Positions 24,839 to 34,341 of a stretch of 64,000 bases of DNA are shown here, piece after piece. The notes below the pieces were generated by a model. The model was not told where the DNA came from. It saw only the letters and a list, made by a program, of their open reading frames with translations, and did no database searches. A program made the translations under genes and the position numbers. Origin of the DNA: Hyphomicrobiales bacterium (lineage in GTDB: Bacteria > Pseudomonadota > Alphaproteobacteria > Rhizobiales > Rhizobiaceae); contig UCGV01000020.1 of NCBI GenBank assembly GCA_900471925.1, forward strand, positions 1-64,000, written 5' to 3'. Numbering within the stretch: the stretch's first letter is position 1; every line of letters starts with the position of its first letter.

Positions 24839-27571
24839 CTATTCAAAATCGTAGGTAAAGCCTTCCGCGGACGCTCCGACCGTCGCCCTGGTCAAGCGTT
24901 TGCCGTCCAGCGCCCAGTTTAACACGCCATTGCTGAGCGCTGGCAGAAGCGTGTTGGTCAAGATTGCATCAATCATGCGGCCGCCCGACTCGACCTCGGT
25001 GCAGCGCGCCCGGATCAGGTCGATAACGCCCTCCCCTATGACCAACTCGGCGTCGTGGCTGGTGCGCAGGCGCTCGGCGATCTTTGCAAAATTTGCCCGC
25101 GTGATTGCTTCGATCATCGAGGCGGAGAGTGGATAATAGGGCACGACGATGACGCGTCCGAGGAAGGCAGCCGGGAACACCTTCAGCAAGGGTTCCCGCA
25201 ACGCTGCCTCGAGCTCCTCGGTCGCAGTGCGCGTCAGCCCGTCACCGGTCAACTTCATGATGACATCCGACCCAACATTGGAAGTCAGCAATATGAGCGT
25301 GTTTCTGAAATCGATCCGTCGTCCCTCGCTGTCGTCCATCATGCCCTTGTCGAAGACCTGGAAGAAGATTTCATGGACGTCCGGATGGGCCTTTTCAACT
25401 TCGTCGAGCAGGATGACGCAATAGGGTCTGCGGCGCACGGCCTCGGTCAGTATGCCGCCCTTGCCATAGCCGACATAGCCCGGAGGCGCTCCCTTCAGCG
25501 TCGAGACCGTATGAGCCTCCTGAAATTCGGACATGTTGATGGAGATCAGGTTCTGTTCGCCGCCATAAAGGGCCTCGGCGAGGGCAAGGGCCGTTTCCGT
25601 CTTGCCGACGCCCGATGGTCCGCAAAGAAGGAAAACGCCAACCGGCTTTTCCGGCGACCCCAACCCCGCGCGGCTCGTCTGCACCCGCCGCGCGATCGCT
25701 TCCATGGCAAAATCCTGGCCGACCACCCGCTCGCCGAGAATGCCGGCGAGCTTGAGGGCCTTTTCGGTCTGTCCGGCGAGCATGCGCCCGACGGGAATAC
25801 CTGTCCAGTCCTGCACCACCGAGGCCACGGCGTTGCGGTCGACCGAGAGCAGCATCAAAGGCGTTTCGCCCTGCATCTCTGCAAGTTCCTGTGTGAGCGT
25901 CTTCAATCGTTGAAGATCGGCATTGCTATCTGCCGGAGCCTTTTCTCCGTCCTGGCCCATCGAGGAATGTTGGTCCGTGCCTGTCGCAACGGGATCGACA
26001 TCGTCGCCTTGGGCGAGCGCCTTATCGAGGCGAACGCCCTCTTCGCGCAGCCGCGAGCGCAAATCGAGGATTTCGGCCACCATTGATCGTTCGCTTTCCC
26101 AGCGCGCCTGCGCGGAGCCGAGGGCCGCCTCCGTTTCTTCAAGCGCCTTCTCGACCCTCGCCTGTCGCTCTGCGACCTCTATGCCGATCGCGCCTTCCCG
26201 GCTGATGATCCCCCGCTCGATCTCCAAAGATTGTTTCCTGCGCAGACGATCTTCCACCTCGGCCGGCGTGGCGTGCTGCGATACCGCCACGCGTGCGCAG
26301 GCGGTATCGAGCAGGCTGACGGCCTTGTCTGGCAGCTGACGGGCCGGGATATAGCGATGCGAAAGCCCGACTGCAGTTTCGATCGCCTCGTCGAGGATCT
26401 GAACCTGATGATGTTTTTCCAGGATGCCCGCCACGCCTCGAAGCATGAGGACAGCGCTTTCTTCGCTGGGCTCCTCGATTTTGACCACCTGAAAGCGCCG
26501 GGTCAGCGCCGGGTCCTTCTCGATATGCTGTTTATACTCGGCCCATGTCGTTGCGGCGATCGTGCGAAGCTCGCCGCGCGCCAATGCCGGCTTCAGAAGA
26601 TTTGCAGCATCCCCCGTTCCTGCAGCCCCGCCCGCTCCAATCAGCGTATGGGCTTCGTCGATGAACAGGATGACCGGCGTTTCCGACGCCTGAACCTCGT
26701 CGATCACCGTCTTGAGGCGTTTTTCGAACTCACCCTTGACGCTCGCTCCAGCTTGCATGAGGCCGATATCCAGCATATGGAGCGCCACGCCTTTCAGCGG
26801 CGGCGGCACGTCTTCTGCAGCAAGTCGAAGCGCAAAGCCTTCAACGACGGCCGTCTTGCCGACGCCGGCTTCGCCCGTCAGGATCGGATTGTTCTGCCGT
26901 CGGCGCATGAGAATATCGACGATCTGGCGAATTTCCGGATCACGCCCGAGAACCGGATCGATTTTGCCGTCCCGGGCGCGTCTGGTCAGGTCGGTTGCGT
27001 ATTTCGCCAGCGCGGAATCGCCGCCGGCCGGTCGCTCCTTGCGCACCGGTTCACCGGCATCCGCCTTGCCGCTGTTTTCGAGCGAGCCGGTGAGCACGTC
27101 ATCGAGGCGCGCAAGGACATGGTCGGCCTCGATGCGGTCGAACTCGCTGCTGATCTTCAAGAGCAGGCCGTCGAGAACCGGAACCTTCCGACACGCCAGA
27201 AGGACATAGGCGCCTCGCACCTCGTCAGAGCCGAACTGCAGGCTTGCGAGGCTCCAGGCTTCCTGTACGGCGTGAAATATATGGTCCGAAAACTCTTCGA
27301 TGGAGGTCGCGCCATAGGGCAGCTTGTCGATGGCCCGCGCCATGTCGGCGGCAAGGCGCCCGAGGTCAACGCCAGCGTCGACAAGCACAAGCTGGAAGTC
27401 GGCGCGGTCGACGAGCGTCAGTTGTTCGATCCAATGGACCAGTTCGACATAGGGATTGCCCCGAAGCTTGGCGGCATCCGCTGCCGCCTTGAATGCCCGA
27501 AGGCATATCGGATCAAGCTTGCCGATCAGTTCCTTGCGCTTGAAGCTTTGGGAAGACATGTTGTGCTGCAT
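24839..27571 (-). CDS. clpV: T6SS sheath-recycling ATPase ClpV
   Basis: A 910-aa AAA+ unfoldase (TssH). It has an N-terminal Clp domain, a first AAA module with GEAGVGKTA and ILFIDEAHTL, a middle coiled-coil domain (about 430-540), and a second AAA module with GPSGVGKTE and ILLDEVEKAHPDV. It disassembles the contracted TssB/TssC sheath. The ATG at 27571 is used because AGGAG lies 10 bp upstream and a TATAAT box lies about 70 bp upstream. It is leftward, divergent from ppkA. Confidence 0.93.
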   Translation of the reverse strand: MQHNMSSQSFKRKELIGKLDPICLRAFKAAADAAKLRGNPYVELVHWIEQLTLVDRADFQLVLVDAGVDLGRLAADMARAIDKLPYGATSIEEFSDHIFHAVQEAWSLASLQFGSDEVRGAYVLLACRKVPVLDGLLLKISSEFDRIEADHVLARLDDVLTGSLENSGKADAGEPVRKERPAGGDSALAKYATDLTRRARDGKIDPVLGRDPEIRQIVDILMRRRQNNPILTGEAGVGKTAVVEGFALRLAAEDVPPPLKGVALHMLDIGLMQAGASVKGEFEKRLKTVIDEVQASETPVILFIDEAHTLIGAGGAAGTGDAANLLKPALARGELRTIAATTWAEYKQHIEKDPALTRRFQVVKIEEPSEESAVLMLRGVAGILEKHHQVQILDEAIETAVGLSHRYIPARQLPDKAVSLLDTACARVAVSQHATPAEVEDRLRRKQSLEIERGIISREGAIGIEVAERQARVEKALEETEAALGSAQARWESERSMVAEILDLRSRLREEGVRLDKALAQGDDVDPVATGTDQHSSMGQDGEKAPADSNADLQRLKTLTQELAEMQGETPLMLLSVDRNAVASVVQDWTGIPVGRMLAGQTEKALKLAGILGERVVGQDFAMEAIARRVQTSRAGLGSPEKPVGVFLLCGPSGVGKTETALALAEALYGGEQNLISINMSEFQEAHTVSTLKGAPPGYVGYGKGGILTEAVRRRPYCVILLDEVEKAHPDVHEIFFQVFDKGMMDDSEGRRIDFRNTLILLTSNVGSDVIMKLTGDGLTRTATEELEAALREPLLKVFPAAFLGRVIVVPYYPLSASMIEAITRANFAKIAERLRTSHDAELVIGEGVIDLIRARCTEVESGGRMIDAILTNTLLPALSNGVLNWALDGKRLTRATVGASAEGFTYDFE

Positions 27572-27642
27572 GTCGGTCGGGCTCCTGCCATCTGCTCTCG
27601 AATGAACAAGCCTCATCTTCAATGTCGATGGCAAACTGCCAC

Positions 27643-27648
27643 ATTATA
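27643..27648 (-). promoter_or_regulatory. Probable clpV promoter -10 element
   Basis: On the minus strand TATAAT is perfect, with GTTCGA 17 bp upstream as a weak -35. Transcription would start near 27636, which supports initiation of ClpV at 27571 and not at the longer in-frame 27634. Confidence 0.45.
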
Positions 27649-27718
27649 GTATCCTTGACAAATATTCGAACCACATGTCTTTGATGAATAGTGTGACCGC
27701 GTGGTTTGGAGTTTCCAG

Positions 27719-29812
27719 ATGATCGATCCGTTGCCCGGTGACATCTTTCGCAAAGGCCAGGTCCTCAACAATACCTATGAGATCGAAGGCGTCCTCGGCC
27801 GCGGCGGAACCGGCGAGGTCTATCGCGCAAGCAACAAGATAACCGGCCGTGTCGTGGCGTTGAAAGCCCTCAAGCGCGAGCTATCGGCCAATGCCGATTA
27901 TCTGGAACTGATGAAGCGGGAAGAAGAGATGCGCGGCATCGCGCATGATGCCGTCGTGCGCTACACCGACTGCAGCCAGACGGCCGAGGGTCATGTCTAT
28001 CTGGTCATGGACTACGTCGCCGGCACGTCGCTCAGCGCGTATCTCGATCACGGCGGGATTTCGCCGCGCGACCTGCTCGTTGTCGCCCAGAGAGTGGCCG
28101 AGGGCCTGGTCGCGACCCATGAGCGCAAAATCGTCCATCGCGATCTGTCGCCCGACAACATCATCTTGCGCAATGGGCGGCCAGAGGAGGCCGTCATCAT
28201 CGATTTCGGCATTGCCAAGGACGGTAACACCGGCGCCCGCACCATCGTCGGCAACGAATTTGCCGGCAAATACGAATATGCCGCGCCCGAACAGCTGCAT
28301 GGCAAGGCCGAGCCGCGTTCGGACCTTTATGCCCTTGGCGCATCCCTGCTTGCGACTTTTCGGAGAAAAATCCCGAATGTCGGAGCAAGTCCTGGCGAGG
28401 TCGTCCGCCATAAGGAGCGCCGGCTTGATACGGCAGGCGTTCCGGAACCGCTGAAAGCGTTGATCGACGATCTTACCCAGCCCGACCCGTCGCGGCGTCC
28501 GCCGGATGCTGCCGCCGTGGTCAAGCAGGTGGGCGCGGTGTTGCGGCCTGATCGGACCGGCCGGCATGAAGGCGGGCGTGGCGCCAGAAGGGGATCGCGA
28601 CCATGGCTGGCGATCCTACCCATCGCCGCCTTGGCAGTGATTGCAGGTCTCTGGTCTGCCGGCCTTTTCGACGGCTTGTTCGTCAAGAGCCTACCGGTCG
28701 AAGCACCTTACACGCTTTCAGCCGGGCTTGATGCGCAGCACCAGGTGACGTTGACCGGCTTTGCACCGGACGCTGATCAACAACAGGCCATATCAGCCGG
28801 TTTTGCGCGCGCTTCTGGGCTGGCCGCGCCCAAGGACGGGCTCGCTCTTGCCAAGGGCGAACCGTCCGAGCGCTGGGCGCAGGATATTGATGGCTTTTTT
28901 GCAGCCGCCGCGGGGCTGGACGAGTGGAAGCTTGAGGTTGCCGATCGATCTGTTCGCTTGACCGGTCTGGCGCCGGACAAGGCCTCCAGGGATGCCGCTG
29001 TCAGCCGGTTCAACGAGGCAGGCAAGGCGGCGGGCTACCAGCCCGTCGTGCGGATTGCCGCGGGTCCGAGAACGCTGACGGCCGACCAGCTGCAATCCGC
29101 CATTGCTCCCTTGGAAACCTGCGGTCCGCTCGTCGTACAGTCGCCGGAGGGGACAAGCTTTGCCCTCGGCTCGACGGTCGCCATTCGGGGGAATGTCGCA
29201 ACCGGCAGCGATCTTGACGCGCTCCGCCAGGCGCTCGCGCCCCGGCTTGGCGATCGCGACCTGCGATTGGACACGACATTGCTCAATGGCCAGCTCTGCG
29301 TCGTCCAGTCATTGTTACCGGATGCGCCGCAAGGCCCGATGACGATCGTGCTCGGCTACGGCGACAAACCCGAGCCGAACATGTCCGGGAAATATTCGGT
29401 CGGCGACAATCCTGTCATCGATGTACTCGCACCGGCCTCGATCAAGGACGGCTATCTGTGGGTGGCGATCGCCGATGTCACCGGCAATCTGTTCAATGTC
29501 CTTCCCAACATCAAGCGCCAAGACAATGCGCTTTCAAGCCTCGGAACGATCTCCGATGGCATGCGCACGATCCGCGTCGCCTACTCGACAGCCGATGGAG
29601 CGGCCGATCCTGCGAAGCTTTCGTTCGCAGTCGACAATACTTTCGGCAGAAGTCTCATCATCGCGCTGCAGACCGATCGCCCGCTCTTCTCGCAACTTCG
29701 CCCCACAACCGAATCCACCAAGTCCTTTGCTGAAGATTTACATGCGGTTATTGCCAGCGGACAGGTTTCGATCCTTTCGACTACGACGCGATTGATCGAC
29801 ACCCGGAATTAG
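27719..29812 (+). CDS. ppkA: T6SS Ser/Thr protein kinase with periplasmic sensor
   Basis: A 697-aa membrane kinase (PpkA/TagE-like). The cytoplasmic kinase domain has GRGGTGEV (27-34), Lys49, the catalytic loop HRDLSPDN (140-147), DFG (162-164) and APE (189-191). One membrane segment lies at about 295-317. The periplasmic part begins with BON-like repeats (VTLTGFAPD; VRLTGLAPD) and ends in a DUF4384-like domain. It probably senses an envelope signal and phosphorylates Fha to trigger T6SS assembly, opposed by PppA. The ATG at 27719 is used; an upstream GTG at 27701 is in frame. Confidence 0.9.
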   Translation: MIDPLPGDIFRKGQVLNNTYEIEGVLGRGGTGEVYRASNKITGRVVALKALKRELSANADYLELMKREEEMRGIAHDAVVRYTDCSQTAEGHVYLVMDYVAGTSLSAYLDHGGISPRDLLVVAQRVAEGLVATHERKIVHRDLSPDNIILRNGRPEEAVIIDFGIAKDGNTGARTIVGNEFAGKYEYAAPEQLHGKAEPRSDLYALGASLLATFRRKIPNVGASPGEVVRHKERRLDTAGVPEPLKALIDDLTQPDPSRRPPDAAAVVKQVGAVLRPDRTGRHEGGRGARRGSRPWLAILPIAALAVIAGLWSAGLFDGLFVKSLPVEAPYTLSAGLDAQHQVTLTGFAPDADQQQAISAGFARASGLAAPKDGLALAKGEPSERWAQDIDGFFAAAAGLDEWKLEVADRSVRLTGLAPDKASRDAAVSRFNEAGKAAGYQPVVRIAAGPRTLTADQLQSAIAPLETCGPLVVQSPEGTSFALGSTVAIRGNVATGSDLDALRQALAPRLGDRDLRLDTTLLNGQLCVVQSLLPDAPQGPMTIVLGYGDKPEPNMSGKYSVGDNPVIDVLAPASIKDGYLWVAIADVTGNLFNVLPNIKRQDNALSSLGTISDGMRTIRVAYSTADGAADPAKLSFAVDNTFGRSLIIALQTDRPLFSQLRPTTESTKSFAEDLHAVIASGQVSILSTTTRLIDTRN

Positions 29813-29907
29813 TTGCTGTTCGTCAACACGTGGCATTAGTACAGACTGAAAAGTTATGCTAAGACAGGCTTGAGAGAACAATACTAGTCGGTAAAACGGG
29901 GGATCTG

Positions 29908-31071
29908 TTGTTCGACTCTGCTCTCTGGTTGAATCCGATTAACGGTGACAACCCGTCCGGCGAAAGCCTGCGGAATGACGGGCGATTCCATGAGCTCGAA
30001 CGCCTCGTCCAGCCCCAGATCGAGATCAGCCGAGACGAGCGCAACAATCCCGTTTCACGAACCGAAGTGCCGGTCGACTGGTCGATCGTGCTTCGCAAAT
30101 CCGAGGAGTTGCGCGCCCACGGGCGCGATCTTAGGCTGATCGTGATCGTTGCGCGCGCCCTTGCCAACGAGCAGGGGTTTGCCGGACTTGCCGATGGGCT
30201 GAACCTGATCGGCCAGACATTCGCCATGCACTGGCAGACGATGCATCCCGAACTTCGTGACGGATTGCCTCCCCGCGATGCCGCTCTTCGCCGGATCAAT
30301 GCGCTGATCCAGCTCCAAAATGACAAGGATGGTCTGCTCGGCGATCTGCGCAAGATGACGTTCTTTGCGCCACGGGGCGCCGGTCAGGTGACCGGCCGCG
30401 ATCTGGAGCGGGGAGCGATCGACAGCCGCACGGTTTTGAACGAGGCCGCGCCGGGCCTGAGCGCGGCCGAAAAGTCCGCGCTTGTCGCCGAACATGATCA
30501 GTTGCTCAATCGCGTGCGGATCGGCTGCGCCGCCTTTGCCGAACAGGCGCCGGACGAGGCAGCAGCGCTTGGTGCCAGCGCGCGCGCTGCGGCAAATGCC
30601 CTGGAGGCGGCGGAACAGGCTCTGAACCAGCAGATAGGGGGAGATCTGCGCGTCGGCCTGCCGGATCTGAGCCGATTTCTGCAGCGGGTGGTTTCGACGC
30701 TGGAGCATGGGAAATCCAACGTGCAACCGCAAACGGGCAAGGATGACGCGCTCGCCAGCGAACATATCCCCGTTGCCGGCAGCGCTGTCGCGGACCAGGC
30801 TTCGATCGGGCCGGCGAGCGCCTTTCCGCCGCGCCTCCAATCGCGAGACGAGGTCACGCGCTGCATCGACCTTATCATCGCCTTTTACGACCGTACCGAG
30901 CCCTCAAGCCCCATTCCCCATCTGGCGCGCAGGATCAAGCGCATGGTGCCGATGGATTTTCTGGAGCTGATGGAGGATCTGGCCCCCTCCGGGCTCAAAG
31001 AATTCCGGCTTCTGGCCGGCGTTTCGGAAAGCAAGAAATCTGCCCCTGGGACAAAAGGTGACCACCAATGA
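29908..31071 (+). CDS. tssA: T6SS cap/baseplate protein TssA
   Basis: A 387-aa protein with the ImpA N-terminal domain (LWLNPINGDNPSGESLRND...) and a C-terminal segment ending in RIKRMVPMDFLELMEDL. TssA primes baseplate docking and sheath extension. The start is the TTG at 29908, preceded by GGGGGAT; no ATG is suitably placed. It opens the long rightward core operon, and its stop overlaps the tssB start by 4 bp. Confidence 0.9.
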   Translation: MFDSALWLNPINGDNPSGESLRNDGRFHELERLVQPQIEISRDERNNPVSRTEVPVDWSIVLRKSEELRAHGRDLRLIVIVARALANEQGFAGLADGLNLIGQTFAMHWQTMHPELRDGLPPRDAALRRINALIQLQNDKDGLLGDLRKMTFFAPRGAGQVTGRDLERGAIDSRTVLNEAAPGLSAAEKSALVAEHDQLLNRVRIGCAAFAEQAPDEAAALGASARAAANALEAAEQALNQQIGGDLRVGLPDLSRFLQRVVSTLEHGKSNVQPQTGKDDALASEHIPVAGSAVADQASIGPASAFPPRLQSRDEVTRCIDLIIAFYDRTEPSSPIPHLARRIKRMVPMDFLELMEDLAPSGLKEFRLLAGVSESKKSAPGTKGDHQ

Positions 31072-31604
31072 GCGAAACTAAGGCGAAGGTGATCGAACGC
31101 AACAGGGCGCCTCGCGTCCAGATCGCCTATGAAGTGGAAACATATGGCAGCCCGACCACGATCGAACTGCCCTTCGTGATGGGCGTGATGGCGGACCTTG
31201 CCGGCCAGTCGCAAACACCGGAAGCGTTGAAATCCGTACGCGACCGGACCTTCGTCGAGACTGACGCAAATCGGTTCGGGCGCTTCATGGAGGCGCTGAG
31301 CCCGCGCGTCAAGGCGCGGGTCAAGAACACGCTTCCCCAGCCGCCCGGTGAAGAAAGGGACGAAGAACTTGCCGTCGACCTGACGTTCACCAGCATGGGT
31401 GACTTCGCACCGGACCGCATTGCAGAACAGGTTCCGCAACTGGCCGAACTGCTGAAGATGCGTCGCCAACTGGAGGAACTGCTCGGCTTCATGGATGGAC
31501 GCGTCGACGCGGAAAAACGTATCGCCCAGCTTTTGAACAACGAGCCCCTTTTAGCAAAGATCGCCGACCAGGCGATCGATGATGGCAGCAAGTCGGAGGG
31601 CTAA
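31068..31604 (+). CDS. tssB: T6SS sheath small subunit TssB
   Basis: A 178-aa sheath protein (VipA/ImpB) with the family core VQIAYEVETYGSPTTIELPFVMGVMADL (early residues) and a helical C-terminus. It co-assembles with TssC into the contractile sheath around the Hcp tube. It overlaps tssA by 4 bp and is followed 3 bp later by tssC, the invariable tssB-tssC order. Confidence 0.96.
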   Translation: MSETKAKVIERNRAPRVQIAYEVETYGSPTTIELPFVMGVMADLAGQSQTPEALKSVRDRTFVETDANRFGRFMEALSPRVKARVKNTLPQPPGEERDEELAVDLTFTSMGDFAPDRIAEQVPQLAELLKMRRQLEELLGFMDGRVDAEKRIAQLLNNEPLLAKIADQAIDDGSKSEG

Positions 31605-31607
31605 ACC

Positions 31608-33116
31608 ATGGCCGAACAGGAAAGAACTGCCGCTCTCGACGCCACGCAAGCCGAAGGCGTCGACCTTCAGGAATTCAGCGATCTTCTGGAGAAGGACTTC
31701 AAGGTCAAGAAGGATGACAGCGACAAGCTGCAAACGCTGGTCAAGAATCTGGCCCTTGCCGCGCGCGGCCGTTCGCAGTCGACGATCATTTCCTCCAATG
31801 CGATCAAGTCGATCAAGTCACTGATTTCAGGTGTCGACAAGCTCCTGACCGAACAGGTCAACGAGGTTCTTCATGCGCCCGAGGTGCTGGAGATGGAAGG
31901 AACCTGGCGCGGCCTGTGGTATCTCGTCAACAATACCGAGACGGATCAGAAACTGAAGATCCGGGTCATGAACATATCGAAGGAAGCGCTGGCTGACACG
32001 CTTGAAGACTATGAGGGCCAAATGTGGGACCAGAGTCCCATATTCAAGAAGGTCTACACGGATGAATATTCAATGCTCGGCGGCAGCCCGTACGGCTGCC
32101 TGATCGGTGCCTACGAGTTTTCCAATCATCCCAAGGACGTCGCCCTGCTTCGCAATATGTCCGGTATCTGCGCGTCGGCGCACACGCCCTTCATTGCGGC
32201 AGCCGCCCCTCGCCTCTTTCGCATGGAAAGCTGGCAGGAACTGCCGAACCCGCAGGACCTGCAACAGATCGTCTCCTCGCCCGCCTATGCGTCCTGGCAG
32301 TCGCTGCGCGAGAGCGAGGATTCGCGCTACATCGGGCTGACCATGCCCCGGGTCCTTGCGCGCCTGCCCTACGGGGCGGAAACCATCCCGGTAAAAGGCT
32401 TTGCTTTCGAGGAAGATGTCCAGGGCGACCATCATCGCTACGTGTGGATGAACGCGGCCTTCCCGATGGGGGTCAACATCAATCGAAGCCACAAGCTGTT
32501 TGGGTGGGGCACGCAGATCCGCGGCGTTGAAAACGGCGGGGCCGTGATCAATCTCCCTGTCCACAATTTCCCGACCGACGACGGCACGGTGGCGATGAAA
32601 TGCCCGACAGAGGTCGCCATCGACGATCGCCGCGAGGCCGAGCTTGCCAAGCTCGGGTTGATGCCGATCCTGCATCGCAAGAACACGGACATTGCAGCCT
32701 TCATCGGTGCCCACTCGCTGCAGGATGACGAGACGCGTGCCGGGCGTCTGGTCGATCCGGACGCACAGGCCAACGAACGGTTGAGCGCAAATCTGCCCTA
32801 TCTTTTCCCGGTTTCGCGTTTTGCCCATTACCTGAAGGCAATTGCCCGCGACAAGATCGGTTCGTTCAAGGAGCGGTCCGACATGCAGATCTGGCTGACG
32901 GAATGGATCAATCGCTACGTCCTGGCCAACCCTGCCTTTGCAGACGACAAGGCCCGCGCAAAGCGGCCGCTCGCGGCCGCCGAGGTCCAGGTCGACAGCG
33001 TCGAAGGCCGCCCGGGATGGTATAATGCCCGATTTTATCTGCGACCCCACTATCAGTTGGAAGGCATCAATGCGTCACTGCGTCTCGTATCGGAGCTGCC
33101 GTCGACGAAGACCTGA
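31608..33116 (+). CDS. tssC: T6SS sheath large subunit TssC
   Basis: A 502-aa sheath protein (VipB/ImpC). Typical segments are LEMEGTWRGLWYLVNNTETD, SPYGCLIGAYEFSNHP and FPVSRFAHYLKAIARDKIGS. It forms the outer sheath with TssB and is the partner released by ClpV. Only one tssC is present, whereas Agrobacterium imp loci carry two (tssC40/tssC41). A 26-bp gap with GGAGG leads to hcp. Confidence 0.96.
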   Translation: MAEQERTAALDATQAEGVDLQEFSDLLEKDFKVKKDDSDKLQTLVKNLALAARGRSQSTIISSNAIKSIKSLISGVDKLLTEQVNEVLHAPEVLEMEGTWRGLWYLVNNTETDQKLKIRVMNISKEALADTLEDYEGQMWDQSPIFKKVYTDEYSMLGGSPYGCLIGAYEFSNHPKDVALLRNMSGICASAHTPFIAAAAPRLFRMESWQELPNPQDLQQIVSSPAYASWQSLRESEDSRYIGLTMPRVLARLPYGAETIPVKGFAFEEDVQGDHHRYVWMNAAFPMGVNINRSHKLFGWGTQIRGVENGGAVINLPVHNFPTDDGTVAMKCPTEVAIDDRREAELAKLGLMPILHRKNTDIAAFIGAHSLQDDETRAGRLVDPDAQANERLSANLPYLFPVSRFAHYLKAIARDKIGSFKERSDMQIWLTEWINRYVLANPAFADDKARAKRPLAAAEVQVDSVEGRPGWYNARFYLRPHYQLEGINASLRLVSELPSTKT

Positions 33117-33142
33117 ATTCACTCGAGAACTGGAGGTTATTC

Positions 33143-33592
33143 ATGAAAATTGACGGCTTTCTCAAGGTGCCCGACATTACGGGACCGAGCGTACGCGACG
33201 GCCATGAAGACGAGATCGAAGTTCACGGCGTGGCTTTTACGATGGCTGCCCCCTATGACCCCAATTCGCTCTCGCGACGCGGCCGTGTCAGCCTCGGCAT
33301 GGTCAACTTCACGAAGCACTATGACAAATCTTCGCCCTATCTGAAGAAGGCGCTGTTCGAAAACAAGCTCCTCGACGAGGTCAAGTTTTCGGCGCGCAGA
33401 ACGATCGAAGGTGAAACGAGTGATTATCTGGTCGTCACCCTGAAGGACGCTTCGGTGATCGAGTACAAGATGTATCCAAGTGTGGAAGAGCCTGATCTCA
33501 TCGAGGAACTCGTCGGCTTCGCCTACAAGAACATCACGTTCAACTATGACGACAAGGACGAGGTCGAAATGGATGTCTATGTCGGCAAATGA
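33143..33592 (+). CDS. hcp: T6SS inner tube protein Hcp
   Basis: A 149-aa Hcp (TssD) with the tail-tube fold: FLKVPDITGPSVRDGHEDEIEVHGVAF at the start and FAYKNITFNYDD toward the end. Hexamers stack into the tube ejected on contraction. A strong ribosome site (TGGAGG) precedes the ATG. It lies inside the core operon between tssC and tssE, and its last 20 bp overlap the likely tssE start. Confidence 0.94.
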   Translation: MKIDGFLKVPDITGPSVRDGHEDEIEVHGVAFTMAAPYDPNSLSRRGRVSLGMVNFTKHYDKSSPYLKKALFENKLLDEVKFSARRTIEGETSDYLVVTLKDASVIEYKMYPSVEEPDLIEELVGFAYKNITFNYDDKDEVEMDVYVGK

Positions 33593-34340
33593 CGGCTGGC
33601 GAAAAGGAATTGGAAAAGAAACGAGACCGCTTGGCGGGCAGCAGCGCGCAACCCGTGAGACGATCCAACCCTCGTTGTGGGATCGTCTTGTCAATGACTT
33701 GCCCGGGCTAGGCTCCGAGATCAAAGAGCTCCGGCAGATGCTTGAAAGCGACATAGAGGCAGAGCGGCTGGACACGATGGTGGCTGGCGGCGCGGCGGCC
33801 ATCGAGCCTGCAACGGATCTCAGCATCGAGCAGAAAAAGCACATCCATCGTCTGCTGTCGCTGGAACGGCGCCGGACGGAACTGGAGAGTCGCGGCGTGG
33901 TCGTCTCGACGGATGTGCTTCGCGAAGCGGTGCGGCGCGACATCGAGGCGCTGTTCAACGTACAGCGTTTCGAATCGTCGCCGCTGCTCACCGATGCGGA
34001 GGCCGACCAGGCCGAGGACAATCCGCCATCGCTTGAGGATTTTCCGCTGGTGCGCCGCAGTGTCGTCAATTACGGCGTGCCACCGTTTTCCGGCCGTTCA
34101 TCTCGCGACTTCGACCGGGAGGAGCTTGCCCGGGAAATCGCACGGGTGCTTGCGGCATTCGAGCCCCGCCTGAAAGAGAGCTCGACCAAGGTGACCGTCA
34201 GCCTCGGGGACAAGTCCGTCGGTCTCAGGATCGACATTGATGCGCTGCTCCTGACGACGCCGGCCCCCGAAAGGCTGCGGATCCGCACCATTCTCGATCT
34301 CGACAATGGCTCGGCAAGGACCGAGTTGAAGGACGCCTGA
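33573..34340 (+). CDS. tssE: T6SS baseplate wedge protein TssE
   Basis: A protein of about 255 aa whose C-terminal half (about 160-255) is the gp25-like TssE domain (SVVNYGVPPFSGRSSRDF...LRIRTILDLDNG). The segment PSLWDRLVNDLPG (about 30-42) is the usual family N-terminus, followed by an unusually long helical insert. The start is uncertain: ATG 33573 has GACGAGG upstream and overlaps hcp, and ATG 33579 is also possible. TssE links sheath to baseplate. Typical TssE is about 140-170 aa. Confidence 0.85.
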   Translation: MSMSANDGWRKGIGKETRPLGGQQRATRETIQPSLWDRLVNDLPGLGSEIKELRQMLESDIEAERLDTMVAGGAAAIEPATDLSIEQKKHIHRLLSLERRRTELESRGVVVSTDVLREAVRRDIEALFNVQRFESSPLLTDAEADQAEDNPPSLEDFPLVRRSVVNYGVPPFSGRSSRDFDREELAREIARVLAAFEPRLKESSTKVTVSLGDKSVGLRIDIDALLLTTPAPERLRIRTILDLDNGSARTELKDA

Positions 34341-34341
34341 T

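Noticed and set aside
26231..27649. Long 472-aa open frame antisense to clpV
   Set aside because: It mirrors a well-conserved ClpV gene in GC-rich DNA; no domain or ribosome site supports it.
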